64,000 nucleotides of DNA. It comes from Macrostomum hystrix (lineage: Eukaryota; Platyhelminthes; Macrostomidae). Made by a program: the position numbers and the translations under genes. This document shows, piece after piece, positions 26,001 to 35,236 of the stretch. The DNA lies in assembly GCA_950097015.1 (NCBI GenBank), contig CATNEN010000003.1, forward strand, positions 13,497,001 through 13,561,000, given 5' to 3'. Within the stretch, counting starts at the first letter, position 1. Every line of letters begins with the position of its first letter. The notes under the pieces were generated by a model. It searched no databases. It had not been told where the DNA came from and worked only from the letters and a program-made list of their open reading frames with translations.

Positions 26001-26558
26001 ATAGAATGGCGAAGGATAGAATGGCGAAGGATAGAATGGCGAAGGATATAATGGCGAAGGATAGAACGGCGAAGGATAGAGCGGCGAAGGATAGAATGGT
26101 GAAGGATCGAATGGCGAAGGATAGAATGGCGAAGGATAGAATGGCGAAGGATCGAATGGCGAAGGATAGAACGGCGAAAGTGATAAATCCGGTTCCCGAT
26201 CATCCCAAACCCGCAGCGCACTCTAAGCGGTGTTCCGATGATCGCCACCTCGCCGGTGCCCCATCTCGGGTCAAGCTGCGGTGTGGCTTCATCAGCAATC
26301 GGTCAGCCCATCGATGTACAGTCCTACGTGTCGCCTTGGGGGATGCATCCTCAGCACCTATCAGATCACGTGACTGGCGATCAGCAACAGCAGCAGCAGT
26401 CGCAACTGCAGCCACCTCCGCCGCCACCATTTCAACAGTTAGTTAGCGCCTACCAGAATATGTACCCGTCTGATGAAGAGGATGACACCTGTGTCTCGCT
26501 GCCTGATCCAGATTCCTGCATCTATCAGTCGGCACTAGCCAGTAGGCAACCAATTTGA
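16645..26558 (+). CDS. ISL1: Islet-class LIM-homeodomain transcription factor, four exons
   Basis: The joined exons 16645-17060, 20278-20687, 22997-23388 and 26217-26558 give 519 residues with matching intron phases (2, 1, 0). LIM1 is at about residues 83-138 ([18 protein letters not shown]), LIM2 at about 145-199 ([16 protein letters not shown]), the homeodomain at about 335-394 ([15 protein letters not shown]), and the C-terminal block VQSYVSPWG matches the conserved region after the Islet homeodomain. Islet proteins are nuclear factors that specify motor neurons and other neuroendocrine cells with LIM cofactors. Oddities are a Q/P-rich extension of about 80 residues before LIM1 and a long N/S/G-rich linker before the homeodomain. 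The start ATG at 16645 is the first after the upstream array, but an AG lies just before it, so a further 5' exon is possible. ISL1 and ISL2 cannot be told apart; probably a single invertebrate Islet. Confidence 0.96.
17085..17520. repeat. irregular minisatellite (GTGAGAAGTAGAGTGTGAGA)
   Basis: Copies of about 31-34 bp (GTGAGAAGTAGAGTGTGAGA plus TTGTCCAGTAGACT) begin about 25 bp after the Islet exon 1 donor. A 25-bp stretch (about 17,195-17,225) containing TTTTTTTCTTTCCTTTGACA recurs at 17,763-17,792. Confidence 0.9.
18490..19105. repeat. 16-bp minisatellite (GAGAGATTAGATAAGG)
   Basis: About 38 copies, nearly invariant in the centre and with GATGAG variants at both ends. The homogeneity suggests recent expansion. 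It lies in Islet intron 1. Confidence 0.96.
19850..20262. repeat. 27-bp minisatellite (AATCCAATCGATAATAAAAT ATCCCAT)
   Basis: About 15 copies with TAATTAAAT, TAATAAAT and TAATAAAAT variants. It ends 15 bp before the intron 1 acceptor, so it probably supplies the branch-point region of the intron. Confidence 0.95.
20278..20687 (+). CDS. ISL1: Islet exon 2 (LIM2 and linker)
   Basis: Starts after TTGCAG and ends at AGAGATG before GTGAGT. It completes the LIM1-LIM2 hinge with Arg-Leu-Phe and carries the whole of LIM2, then a linker with long Asn and Ser runs. Confidence 0.95.
20700..21225. repeat. 20-bp minisatellite (GTTTGTCTAACAGGTAGATT)
   Basis: About 25 copies, beginning about 15 bp after the exon 2 donor. 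Each unit contains CTAAC, an animal branch-site consensus, followed by CAG and GTAGAT. It shares the GTCTAACAG core with the 15-bp arrays at 6,561, 9,690 and 11,173. Confidence 0.95.
22496..22940. repeat. (GACA/GAGA)-rich array
   Basis: Irregular GAGACAGACA-type repeats with AGTCAGAGAGACAC blocks. It ends about 55 bp before the exon 3 acceptor. The three open frames across it are repeat artefacts. Confidence 0.93.
22997..23388 (+). CDS. ISL1: Islet exon 3 (homeodomain)
   Basis: It starts two bases into a codon after CACACCAG and ends CAGCAGAAG before GTTGGT. It encodes a short SPSGNSE motif, a Gly-rich linker and the complete homeodomain with the helix-3 sequence [15 protein letters not shown]. 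The donor GTTGGT is weaker than consensus, but the phase and the Islet alignment support it. Confidence 0.94.
23485..24375. repeat. polypurine GAGAGATGAGAGAGGA array
   Basis: About 890 bp almost free of pyrimidines except T, with 7-9 bp submotifs (GAGAGAT, GAGAGAG, AGAGTA) in shuffled order. Three minus-strand frames of about 290 codons are artefacts of the repeat. Confidence 0.94.
25118..26180. repeat. 15-bp minisatellite (GCGAAGGATAGAATG)
   Basis: About 70 copies. The centre is almost invariant. The 5' part contains a block of about 240 bp with unusual units (TATAAAGCC, GGAAAGAACG, GTCGAAGG) that occurs twice in tandem (about 25,185 and 25,425). The 15-bp period keeps frames of over 430 codons open on both strands; these are not genes. 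Confidence 0.96.
26217..26558 (+). CDS. ISL1: Islet exon 4 (C-terminus)
   Basis: It begins in phase 0 after CCCGCAG and encodes 113 residues to [14 protein letters not shown] and [11 protein letters not shown] align with the conserved post-homeodomain region of Islet proteins, and [10 protein letters not shown] matches the FQQLVNF motif. A Q/P-rich insert separates the two. Confidence 0.93.
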   Translation, partial: RTLSGVPMIATSPVPHLGSSCGVASSAIGQPIDVQSYVSPWGMHPQHLSDHVTGDQQQQQQSQLQPPPPPPFQQLVSAYQNMYPSDEEDDTCVSLPDPDSCIYQSALASRQPI

Positions 26559-28412
26559 TTTCATTTTAGTGAGAAAACTATTGAGGTAGGTTATATTGAA
26601 GCAAGGAATGAGTGTTTCTCAAGCTTTGTATGATTTCATTTCAATTAGATTGGATTTTTGTCTTTTTAATAAGCAGCTGTTTCTCTATTTAAAAGCTAAG
26701 ATTTTTCATTTCCAGCATCTCGTCGATAAATCAAAGACTTTTAATAGGGTGAGAATTACGAGTACAAGAGTCACATTGTAACAAACGCATCGTAAGCACA
26801 TAGCTAAAATGCAAAAAATCTAATTTAGATAGTCGCTATTTCACATTCGCAAACAATTGTAGTTGGTTGTTGACACTGACTCGCTTCTCTTCTCGCAATT
26901 TTTGCAATTTTTTGTTTTAAATTTAAACTTTTTTACTTTGCACCCAAACAAACAAAAAGTCCGTTATGTTTAAGCTGTTGCATGTTTAAATAATAATGTT
27001 TCGTTTTCTTATTCTAGTTGCCATGAAAAAAACATGAAATCGATATAGATTTTTCTTCCTCTTGCCAACAAAATAAGTAGGTCAACAATGCATGATCTGT
27101 TTAACCACTTTTTAGTATTAAAAAACAATTGAACGCTCTCTCACTGTGTTTTGTAACTTAACCGCGTTTCTTACAATCGGAAATCTGTGAATTTCAGTAA
27201 AATTTCTCTCTATCAATATAGATTATCCACTAAGATCAAAGTAAAATAAACAAAAAAACAAGTAAGCTTAATCCAAAAAACTCATTTTCAAAAGTGTATG
27301 TAGCACATCTGTTTGCATGCACTGACCTCAAACATGCCATCTTTTTTGTCAATTTTGTTTGAATTTGCTTGCATTGTTAAGCATTGTCGATTATTATTAA
27401 TGTGAAGTTGAACCTAATAAATGTTAAAACCATTGATTCATTTTTTCGTTAATTTGTGTAGTTCTGACGCAAATTTCTGTAATTAATAATGCAAGTGTAT
27501 AAAATTGAAATCTGAATCTAAATATAAAAACACAGGCTTTTTATGAATAACTCTTAAGTAGTTATTGCTGCTTTTTAAGCTAATATCTGCTTTTCTTGCC
27601 TTAGCTTCCAAATAAAAACTAATTTTCTAAATCTAAAATCCAATCCTTGGTGTGGCGTCAAACTTGGTTTCCGGTGGAGTCGAGAATCGAACCCCGACCT
27701 TCAAGGCTACAACCTACTTTTTGTTGGATTCTACGTTAAACGAAAGCCATAAAATTTTAATTTTTGCGGTAAGGTTTTAAAAATCCTAGCAAAAGTCCAA
27801 CACACTGCTCGGCATAGTCACTAGAGGCGGAAGGTGTGAAGGCGTCATATGACTGTCCATTTATATCAATCGGGTGGGCATCCCATAAACCTTAACGCAG
27901 CGTATGGCATGTGGCAAGCAGATGTGGTTGTCACACTTTACCATCCCCACCCCCACACAATGCGCCGCATTCTTTGCCTGCAGCATCTGAAACCCGCCCT
28001 CAGGGCGCGGATATGACACATTTTCAGCAGGTGGGGGTCAGCACGGGTGCCATCTCTACCCGTGTTCGACTCTTTCTGGTCGGCATTCTTTTCCTATTTT
28101 TTCTCCCCAACCATCCCCCCCTGTGTCTTTGCTATTTCTTCTTTCGCAGCTGACGCGAAGTGAAATCTGCAAACGGGAGGGGGGGTAAAAAAGCAAGAGA
28201 AAAAAGAGAATTGAAGTTAGACTGCTGGATTGAAAGACAAGCGTGCTTTTTGGGAGGCCTGAATTTGGCCTGTAGAAGCTTGGCATTGTAGAACCGCTTG
28301 GTATTACCATCCATTCACAACCGAGGTCGGAGATTAAAGAAAGCAGCAAATCTCACGTTGATTTGCTTAAAAAGATCGAGTCATTTTGAGCAGTCTTGTA
28401 GAAAATAAACTT
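26559..28412 (+). other. Islet 3' flank / probable 3' UTR and spacer
   Basis: AT-rich sequence. AATAAA signals near 27,247, 27,416 and 27,612 could serve as polyadenylation sites. A B-box-like GGTTCGATTC lies on the minus strand near 27,690 without a clear A box. No other gene is seen. Confidence 0.4.
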
Positions 28413-29632
28413 TCATCTCAGTCTATTCCTCTCTTTAATCTTACTCTATTCCTCTCTTTCATCTCACTCTATTCCTCTCTTTAATCTCACTCTATTCCTC
28501 TCTTTAATCTCAGTCTATTCCTCTCTTTCATCTCACTCTATTCCTCTCTTTCATCTCAGTCTATTCCTCTCTTTCATCTCACTCTATTCCTCTCTTTCAT
28601 CTCAGTCTATTCCTCTCTTTTATCTCACTCTATTCCTCTCTTTCATCTCACTCTATTCCTCTCTTTCATCTCACTCTATTCCTCTCTTTCATCTCACTCT
28701 ATTCCTCTCTTTCATCTCACTCTATTCCTCTCTTTCATCTCAGTCTATTCCTCTCTTTCATCTCAGTCTATTCCTCTCTTTTATCTCACTCTATTCCTCT
28801 CTTTCATCTCACTCTATTCCTCTCTTTCATCTCACTCTATTCCTCTCTTTCATCTCACTCTATTCCTCTCTTTCATCTCACTCTATTCCTCTCTTTCATC
28901 TCACTCTATTCCTCTCTTTCATCTCAGTCTATTCCTCTCTTTTATCTCACTCTATTCCTCTCTTTCATCTCACTCTATTCCTCTCTTTCATCTCACTCTA
29001 TTCCTCTCTTTCATCTCAGTCTATTCCTCTCTTTCATCTCACTCTATTCCTCTCTTTCATCTCAGTCTATTCCTCTCTTTCATCTCACTCTATTCCTCTC
29101 TTTAATCTCACTCTATTCCTCTCTTTCATCTCACTCTATTCCTCTCTTTCATCTCACTCTATTCCTCTCTTTCATCTCACTCTATTCCTCTCTTTCATCT
29201 CAGTCAATTCCTCTCTTTCATCTCACTCTATTCCTCTCTTTAATCTCACTCTATTCCTCTCTTTCATCTCACTCTATTCCTCTCTTTCATCTCACTCTAT
29301 TCCTCTCTTTCATCTCACTCTATTCCTCTCTTTCATCTCACTCTATTCCTCTCTTTCATCTCACTCTATTCCTCTCTTTCATCTCACTCTATTCCTCTCT
29401 TTCATCTCAGTCTATTCCTCTCTTTCATCTCACTCTATTCCTCTCTTTCATCTCACTCTATTCCTCTCTTTCATCTCACTCTATTCCTCTCTTTCATCTC
29501 ACTCTATTCCTCTCTTTCATCTCAGTCTATTCCTCTCTTTCATCTCAGTCTATTCCACTCTTTCATCTCAGTCTATTCCTCTCTTTTATCTCACTCTATT
29601 TCTCTGCTTCATCTCACTCTATTCCTCTCTCC
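28413..29632. repeat. 23-bp minisatellite (TATTCCTCTCTTTCATCTCA CTC)
   Basis: About 53 copies with few variants (CACTC/CAGTC, TTCA/TTAA/TTTA). The same order of variants recurs over several hundred bases, indicating duplication of long blocks. Confidence 0.96.
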
Positions 29633-30205
29633 CTTCTGCATCTGCTCACCTTTCAATTGCCTGTATAGTTACTAGCCAGAAAATAAGTTAAAGTTAAGCA
29701 AGTTCGACATCCACTGCACCTGTCAATAAAACCACGGCAAATATTTCCCTAGTGACTAATGGATGCAAAGCCAAACACGATCAAGCCAGTTTTTCCTGAT
29801 TGAGTGAGTTAAAAACCAACACAGAATGGAAGCGCGAGTTTTTACGATCCAGAAAAGTCGCTTGTGATACAAAAAATCGAAGATAATACGAGCGCCTGAT
29901 TGTAACTTTCTTGTCAGAGTCGCATCACTTATCAGTGGCGTTGGCTATCAGTTTTCACTATGTTTTCATTAAAACAAATATGCATCTATAGCTATACTTT
30001 ATACCGATGTTACGAGCTTTATGAAGATTGCTTCATAATATTCTCAGCTCTGTGTATAATTGAAATCCAGATCAACCTCTCCTCCAGTCTCTTCCCCCTC
30101 TCTTTATCTCCTCTCTCCTCTCTCCTCTCTACTCGTTACTGTCTTATCTTTCTTCCCTACCGCTCTCCTCTCCCCTTCTTAGAGTGTCTGACCCATTTCA
30201 ATCTA
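29633..30205. other. unique spacer
   Basis: AT-rich with a short CTCTCC-rich patch near 30,085-30,180. No gene recognised. Confidence 0.5.
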
Positions 30206-30844
30206 AGAGGGGTGTTGCAAAAGTTTCCGGACTAATGCTCGTCGTGGTGATAATTTTAGTCTGATTTTAGTTTCAGAAAGTTTGGAGTTGATGGTCTAAA
30301 GTAATAAGCGATTGTACACTAGATTATTATAGTCATGAAATACGATTTCCGAGTTACAGCTACCAATCACTGTCAATGTCGCTTCTATCGCCGGATGCGT
30401 CCACAGGTTGATTGCTGGCTCGCTCCACGTATTCGCCATTTACGGAGATGCATTTTCTGTTTTCTGTTGACTTGTTGGCTGCTTGGATGACCTCCTCGCG
30501 CGTTGTGAAGATCTCGCCCCGAATTGGCATGTTTATTGGGTCAAAGAGGTGGAAATCGGCGACGGCGAGATCGGGACTGTAGGCTGGGTGGTTCAGCAGT
30601 CGTTGGAAGCTGGCTTTCCTTAGACCCGAACTCCGATGGATTCTTCGGTCGACTCATTTTCGCTCACTTAATTTTGGTTTGTGAAAAATCGTGTCAACAG
30701 CTTCAAAGGGTTGCAACCTATTTTGGCCCTCATGTATGCTGTGGTTGACCAAGCTGCATAAAATTTTAGGAAAAGTATTTTCTACGGCTGAATATACCAT
30801 AGACATCAATTTTCAGCCAAATCAAAATTTTGCAACACCCCTCG
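30206..30844 (-). mobile_element. internally deleted mariner-like element
   Basis: Terminal inverted repeats GAGGGGTGTTGCAAAA lie at both ends, flanked by TA dinucleotides (30,204-30,205 and 30,845-30,846), the expected target-site duplication of Tc1/mariner elements. The 639-bp length is about half of a complete mariner. The interior keeps the first codons of a transposase and its C-terminal third on the minus strand. Confidence 0.85.
30360..30657 (-). pseudogene. mariner transposase remnant
   Basis: The minus-strand start MSRPKNPSE is followed, in another frame, by LLNHPAYSPDLAVADFHLF and then GEYVERASN to a TAG. The HPxYSPDLAxxDxHLF motif carries the third catalytic Asp of mariner transposases; the helix-turn-helix region and the first two catalytic acids are gone. 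A frameshift at the junction shows that it cannot be active. Confidence 0.85.
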
Positions 30845-30846
30845 TA

Positions 30847-31360
30847 CTTTCTGCTGTTTTATGAAATTTAGCCCCTTCTCTCTTTCTATTGATTTTTATC
30901 GGCGACTTTAAACTTAACATCTTCATTACTGCCCATCGCACCAAATAAATTTTACTTACTGTCTGCCCTGACGAAGAATGATATATAGTTATTCTAAAAT
31001 ACTTCAAATTTTCCTGCGATTTAAGGTGCTCTCCTCTCTCCTTCCCCTCCTCTCTGAAGTTAGGATCAAAGAAATTGTAATAAAGCATTTTTGAAGTGCT
31101 TTTCATAATCTTTCAAGCTACAATGCTTTCTTTTTTAGAGAAACAAAAGCCAAGAGTTTGAGAAAAATCTATGGAGCAATCTCTAAATTAAGAAAATTAA
31201 AAGTGGAATATTTACGCAATTGTTTAACTACTTTACGGAAACTAAATTTCAGAGTAAAAAACGCAAACTACTCTACTAAAATATTGGTCAGTAGCATACT
31301 AAAAATATGTGAAATATTTTGTGATAATTTCATATAGTTGATTCCGTGGATTTTTTGCCA
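30847..31360. other. 3' flank of the RING/TRAF gene
   Basis: AT-rich sequence between the mariner remnant and the stop codon of the minus-strand gene. It probably contains that gene's 3' UTR; no clear signal is assigned. Confidence 0.4.
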
Positions 31361-31528
31361 CTAATTTCCAACACTAATTGAGGCATTGGCTTGCAAGCCC
31401 TGCTGCTGCTGCTGCTGCTTTCGTTGATTGTGCTGCATCTTTGGCTGTAGAGGAGGAAGAAATTCGCGATGAGCGCTAAGAATGCAACCGGCAGTGTGAG
31501 ACGGCTTCCCGCAAGCCAAGCAGAGGCC
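31361..31528 (-). CDS. RING/TRAF gene last exon
   Basis: Begins after GAACTCCAG with GLCLACGKPSHTAGC, the second half of the zinc finger, then a Q-rich tail from a (CAG)6 run and the stop. Its acceptor has a poor pyrimidine tract, so the exact start is less secure than the coding content. Confidence 0.65.
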   Translation of the reverse strand, partial: GLCLACGKPSHTAGCILSAHREFLPPLQPKMQHNQRKQQQQQQGLQANASISVGN

Positions 31529-34500
31529 CTGGAGTTCGTTGCTTTTTGTTTTAGACATTGTCAAATCGGTAATCGATGTTAAAAAGCGTTTAATGACTCT
31601 AAATGAGAAGTTGTACTCACCCCGAACGTCTAAAATTGATGACGGGACGTGGCACAGAACGAGTTTAAAATGAAATGTAAAGTAGATTAACAAATTAGCA
31701 TTGTTCAAAAGTAGGTGGCGAGTCCGTTGCACAACTTACTTGAATCTGAAAATCAATTTTAACAATTTTCTGTCAGCTTCCATCTTTTTAAGGCTTGTAA
31801 AATTTAAATAAGAAAAAACTAACTTACAATCTGTGAAGCAAGTTGTTACAATCGTTCGTTTGCTCATTAGAAACCAGTTGTATAGAGGTCCAGGATTACA
31901 TGAAAATTCAAAAGTATAATTTAGTACGTTTTGAAGGCAATTATAATAACTAATATTCATTTCATGCTAAAAGTACACTCGCTGAGTAAGTTCCAATCAA
32001 ACAATAGGCTTACTACGAAGTTTGTTGTGGGATTTTCATTCTACGATGGTCCTGTTGACTTACCGGCTGAAAATTGGTAGAGTTTGGGATGAAATTTTAG
32101 CACTGAGCATCTGAAGGCTTTGTTTGCTATGGGAAACTAGGGCCTAAGAAAGCCTATTTGTAGTACGTTGCACAGTGTGCTCATATTGCTTCAACGAGCA
32201 TCAGCTAAAGCTAGAAATTTCGTCGTCCATTCCATGGAATAAACAACTGCAGCTGTACATCTGATCCAACGTAAATTTTTTTATCTATAATTCCATTGTG
32301 CTATTGAATTTTCCTCTTATCATCGTATGGGAAATCAGTTTTCTCTTACACAAATGTAACAATATAATTTTCAAGGCCGAATTCTAGCAGTCACGCGTAG
32401 ATTGCGTGATAAATTTCTCTCGCTTATTTTTAGTACAGAATATTCCACTTAATATGGCAGTTCTCAAGGTCAAATTTTAAGTAGTCACGCGTTGTTTGCG
32501 TGACAATTTTCATGCATTTTTAGCATGGTAAATTTCAATTCTATTCCTAAGAAAGCACTTACCCCGCCGTGCCATCGACAAGCGGTCTCGTGATTCGACT
32601 CGTTGCTATACACTTTGCGACATCTTTCGCATCGTTTCACATCCTCGGCCGAGGGCACTGGCGGCAAAGCTTGACGCCGAGCAAAGCCTGGCACACCCAT
32701 GCGCTCGAGGTGGATTAGCTCGGTGCGACGAAATTCTTGCATTGTTACTAGGCTGTGCTCGCGAAGTAGCCTGTCGAATATTGTATGATGTCGTAATATT
32801 TCATTAAAATTAAAAGTAGTCATAACAGAGGGGTATTTCAAATCCCCACATTTTTTTCAGTGTCTTCCAAAAATGCAATCAATCGCCGTGATAATCCAGA
32901 ACACAGACTTCATTTTCCGCTCTATCCGATGAAACAACTTCCAGAATCACAAATCATCGGAATTTTTACGAAAATCTGTCATTTAGTTTGGGAGGAATCG
33001 TGAAGTAGGTATTTGAAATACCCCAAGTTTTTCCCCCCTGGGGTAATAGCGTCGTGTCTCGCTCTACTGTTAGGTGCTGAAGAATAAGAACTAAGAAATT
33101 AGGATTTTTGCTTGCAAATGCGCATGTGAGCTATTTTTAGAATCTAGCACGTTCCCAGTGCGTGATAGCGACAGCGACCTTGGAAATTGGCAAACCGCTA
33201 TTGGCTCAGAGCAATCACAGTGGCTAGTATAGAAATAGTCGATAGAATCCAAATGTTTTGCAACACAATTAAGGCTAATTAAACTTGACCTTAAGCGACA
33301 ACGCTTCCACCTAACAATTATAATTTTATAAAAAGCCAATAAAAATTCTAACCTGTAGTGATCCAGCACGTCTTTGTTGCACTGCTTCATGCATTGCTTG
33401 CGGGCCAATTTCATTTCCAATTCGTGGCATCGAGTTTTCACCTGATGCGCCAGCAGCTCCTTCTGCAGCATCTGCTTCTTGCAGACTCGGCAGTGTATTC
33501 TGCAATGAACGGAAAAGCTAACCAAAATTATTATACGAATAAAAATTTGCAAAGAGTGCCGTGGAGTAGTAATACTATGTTGTAGGAGGGCTTTCGGCAA
33601 TCGAATGTTAATTGGTTAAATTTTACATCAACCCCATTGCCACAAAGTGAAATTTTAGGCAATGGCACATCATTTGGTGACACTAGACTTTCAGCCAGCG
33701 AGGAGGCAATTCTACCCATTTCGTTGACTCCTGAGCACCCACGCACACAGATACAGTACGCAGGCACACGCTCACACCTCATCGTCATCGTCAGGCAGTG
33801 CACACTTTGACTGTACTGTGCCTAGGAGGTTGGTCCTCAAGGGCGTGAATTGCACGACAAGCCCCCAAGCCTTCTCTCCGCTGCTGCCCCCTAAGTTGGT
33901 GTGATGTTGCCATGGAATCGAGCTCAGGGACCTCGATGCGAGAGGCAAACGCGTTAAGCGCTCAGCCACTCAACTCCATCCAGAGTGCTTCGGACACTGA
34001 CACATCTTATGGTGACAGTCGACCCGCAGCCAACGAGGAGGCAATTCCGCCCATTCCACTGGCTTTACATCTGTACATCTGCTCTGACTTTATTATCGAT
34101 CAGGTCAAGTTTTGTTTCGCACCGTTTGAAGCCGCACTCAGAGTCATGCCTGTCGGCCAGCTCTCGACGGTGCACGCTGCTGCAGCCCTGGTTGGCGCAC
34201 GCCACCTCCGCCTTGCCGCAGTCGTTCGAATAGTGCCGTTCAAGCTCGGCTAGTCGCAGGCCCGTCAGTCCGCAGCGTTTCGGGCAGGACAAACGCAGAC
34301 TAGACAGTTCAACTCGGATCCAGTTCGGCACGCCTCTGCCGTTATCATCGTCGACTGCGTCGTCCTGCAGGACAATGCGATCGTCGCACACCCGACAGCG
34401 GAACAGTCGCTGACGACCAGTAGTTCGTTGGCGCAGGCAGGACTGGCAGACCAGGTGTTTGCCAGAGCAGGGCAGACACACCGGATTGTCCAGCACGCAC

Positions 34501-34571
34501 TGACAGGCTGTGCATTTCACATCTGGTTTCAAGGCATCCGGATTGAAAAACAGAGTCACCTTGTAGCCCAT
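31361..34571 (-). CDS. RING / TRAF-type zinc-finger protein with a split C-terminal zinc finger
   Basis: The proposed exons 34571-34123, 33499-33353, 32770-32563, 32066-32064, 31830-31828, 31745-31740, 31629-31621 and 31528-31361 join in frame to 330 residues. A C3HC4 RING is at residues 20-62 (C20, C23, C35, H39, C42, C45, C59, C62). TRAF-type Cys/His fingers cover about 100-185, and an eight-ligand C/H finger covers 246-295 (C246, C249, C263, H266, C278, C281, C290, H295). By architecture it is probably an E3 ubiquitin ligase or TRAF-like adaptor; the substrate is unknown. The exon 1 donor GTGCGA is weak, but the phase and the continuity ECGFKR-IHCRVC support it. The last acceptor lacks a good pyrimidine tract. 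I do not recognise a named orthologue. Confidence 0.72.
31621..31629 (-). CDS. candidate 9-nt microexon (Thr-Phe-Gly)
   Basis: Minus strand CATCAATTTTAG / ACGTTCGGG / GTGAGTAC. Consensus splice sites and phase 0. Confidence 0.55.
31740..31745 (-). CDS. candidate 6-nt microexon (Ile-Gln)
   Basis: Minus strand TTGATTTTCAG / ATTCAA / GTAAGTTG. Consensus splice sites on both sides and phase 0. Confidence 0.55.
31828..31830 (-). CDS. candidate 3-nt microexon (ATT, Ile)
   Basis: Minus strand ACTTGCTTCACAG / ATT / GTAAGTT. Phase 0 on both sides, so inclusion adds one residue. Confidence 0.5.
32064..32066 (-). CDS. candidate 3-nt microexon (CCG, Pro)
   Basis: Minus strand CCAATTTTCAG / CCG / GTAAGTCAAC: a strong acceptor and a consensus donor flank three bases. 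Phase 0 on both sides. Confidence 0.5.
32563..32770 (-). CDS. RING/TRAF gene exon 3
   Basis: It begins at CGACAG/G and ends GGCGGG before a consensus GTAAGT. It encodes a conserved-looking RTELIHLERMG stretch and the first half of the C-terminal zinc finger: CERC, Tyr, SNESN, then CRWHGG. It ends in phase 0 in the middle of that finger. Confidence 0.85.
32885..33068 (+). repeat. dispersed repeat R1, copy b
   Basis: Shares TTTCCGCTCTATCCGAT, CCAGAATCACAAAT, ACGAAAATCTGTCATT, GTGAAGTAGG, a CCCC/GGGG block and a terminal CTACTGTTAG with copies at 6,405 and 62,500. It lies in intron 2 of the RING/TRAF gene, antisense to it. Confidence 0.8.
33353..33499 (-). CDS. RING/TRAF gene exon 2
   Basis: A 147-nt exon after CATTGCAG and before GTTAGA, with phase 2 on both sides. 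It encodes IHCRVCKKQMLQKELLAHQ, which completes a TRAF-type finger begun in exon 1, then a basic helical segment. Confidence 0.85.
33671..33980 (-). mobile_element. tRNA-derived SINE, copy C
   Basis: The minus strand starts with the A-box-like GTGGCTGAGCGCTTAACGCG and has the B-box-like GAGCTCGATTCC about 40 bp later. A body of about 240 bp follows, matching copies at 48,582 and 58,464 (GGCTTGGGGGCTTGTCG, CGCCCTTGAGG, CACTGCCTGACG, AGAATTGCCTCCTCGCTGG). It lies in intron 1 of the RING/TRAF gene in the same orientation as the gene. Confidence 0.88.
34003..34091 (-). mobile_element. SINE 3' fragment, copy D
   Basis: The minus strand reads AAAGTCAGAGCAGATGTACA, then, after a deletion, GGAATTGCCTCCTCGTTGG and TGTCACCATAAGATG, which is the tail of the same SINE. 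It sits head-to-tail just before copy C, 31 nt after the exon 1 donor. Confidence 0.78.
34123..34571 (-). CDS. RING/TRAF gene exon 1
   Basis: It starts at MGYKVTLFF and holds the RING and the first TRAF-type finger (LSCPKRCGLTGL, ERHYSNDC, VACANQGC). It ends after two bases of an Arg codon. The frame stays open into the intron for 21 codons, and part of that extension is SINE-derived, which argues against coding there. Confidence 0.85.
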
Positions 34572-35236
34572 TCTAGCTCAGTCTGAGCCGCCTCTCTTCA
34601 GCCGTCGTCTCCAAGGCTAATATTTTTCAATCCGTTCATTTTAAATTGGCCCCAACCTCAAGATGGGTATTGGACGAATGAGAGTAAGAGAGGACAGTGA
34701 TAGGGCAGAGACTTAAATAGTTGGGTCTGCAGATGGGGTTGCCAATTTATTTCAAGCGAAGTCTATTCTATGCCATCCAACTATTGACGAAATTAATAAA
34801 GGCTGCAAACTGGCTATACTGCTCTTCTGTTGTTAATAAGATAGAGAGAAATGCCACCTCACACACTCACACACTCACACACACTCCTAGACACCTGGAG
34901 GTGGGTGAAAAAAGATGCAGAGATGACAGGCCAATACAATGCTCACTGTGATATGATGCAAAACACACAAACTGCTTTGATGAAGACTAAGAGAGATAAT
35001 AGTTTGAGATAGTCAACTTCAATCTATTATAGACAGCTACAATATTGATGGTAATAAAGAGCTGAATGTTGAAGTCTACGATTCTTTTTGGCTGATAAAT
35101 TTATAAATATTAATAAATATAGTCAGCTATAATATAGTGAATGGTAGGTAAAAAAATTAGGCGCAAAAAATGTTTTTGAAGTGAAAAATAAATATTTCCT
35201 AACTAACCTTACCAAAATGAGTTAAATTTAAGAACG
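34572..35236. other. 5' flank of the RING/TRAF gene
   Basis: Probable promoter side of the minus-strand gene, but no core element is assigned. Contains a short (CA)n-like CACACACTCACAC run near 34,858-34,885. Confidence 0.4.

Larger units (their letters stand above)
23389..26216 (+). other. Islet intron 3
   Basis: A 2.8-kb intron filled by two arrays (23,485 and 25,118) separated by about 740 bp of unique AT-rich sequence. The acceptor is AAACCCGCAG, only about 35 bp after the second array. Confidence 0.92.

Noticed and set aside
24938-26446. Frames of 431 and 436 codons with AKDRM or LRHSI repeats
   Set aside because: 15-bp tandem array in Islet intron 3; the + frame even overlaps the real Islet exon 4 in another phase.
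27640-27730. Possible tRNA gene or SINE on the minus strand (GGGGTTCGATTCTC)
   Set aside because: A B-box-like sequence is present, but no A box at the right distance and no cloverleaf could be drawn.
32485-32562. Extension of RING/TRAF exon 3 past the donor (VSAFLGIELKF...)
   Set aside because: A consensus GTAAGT follows GGCGGG, and the second half of the zinc finger is found downstream in frame.
33912-34253. + strand frames opposite the RING/TRAF exon 1
   Set aside because: Antisense shadows of the RING exon and the SINE; they show no domain of their own.
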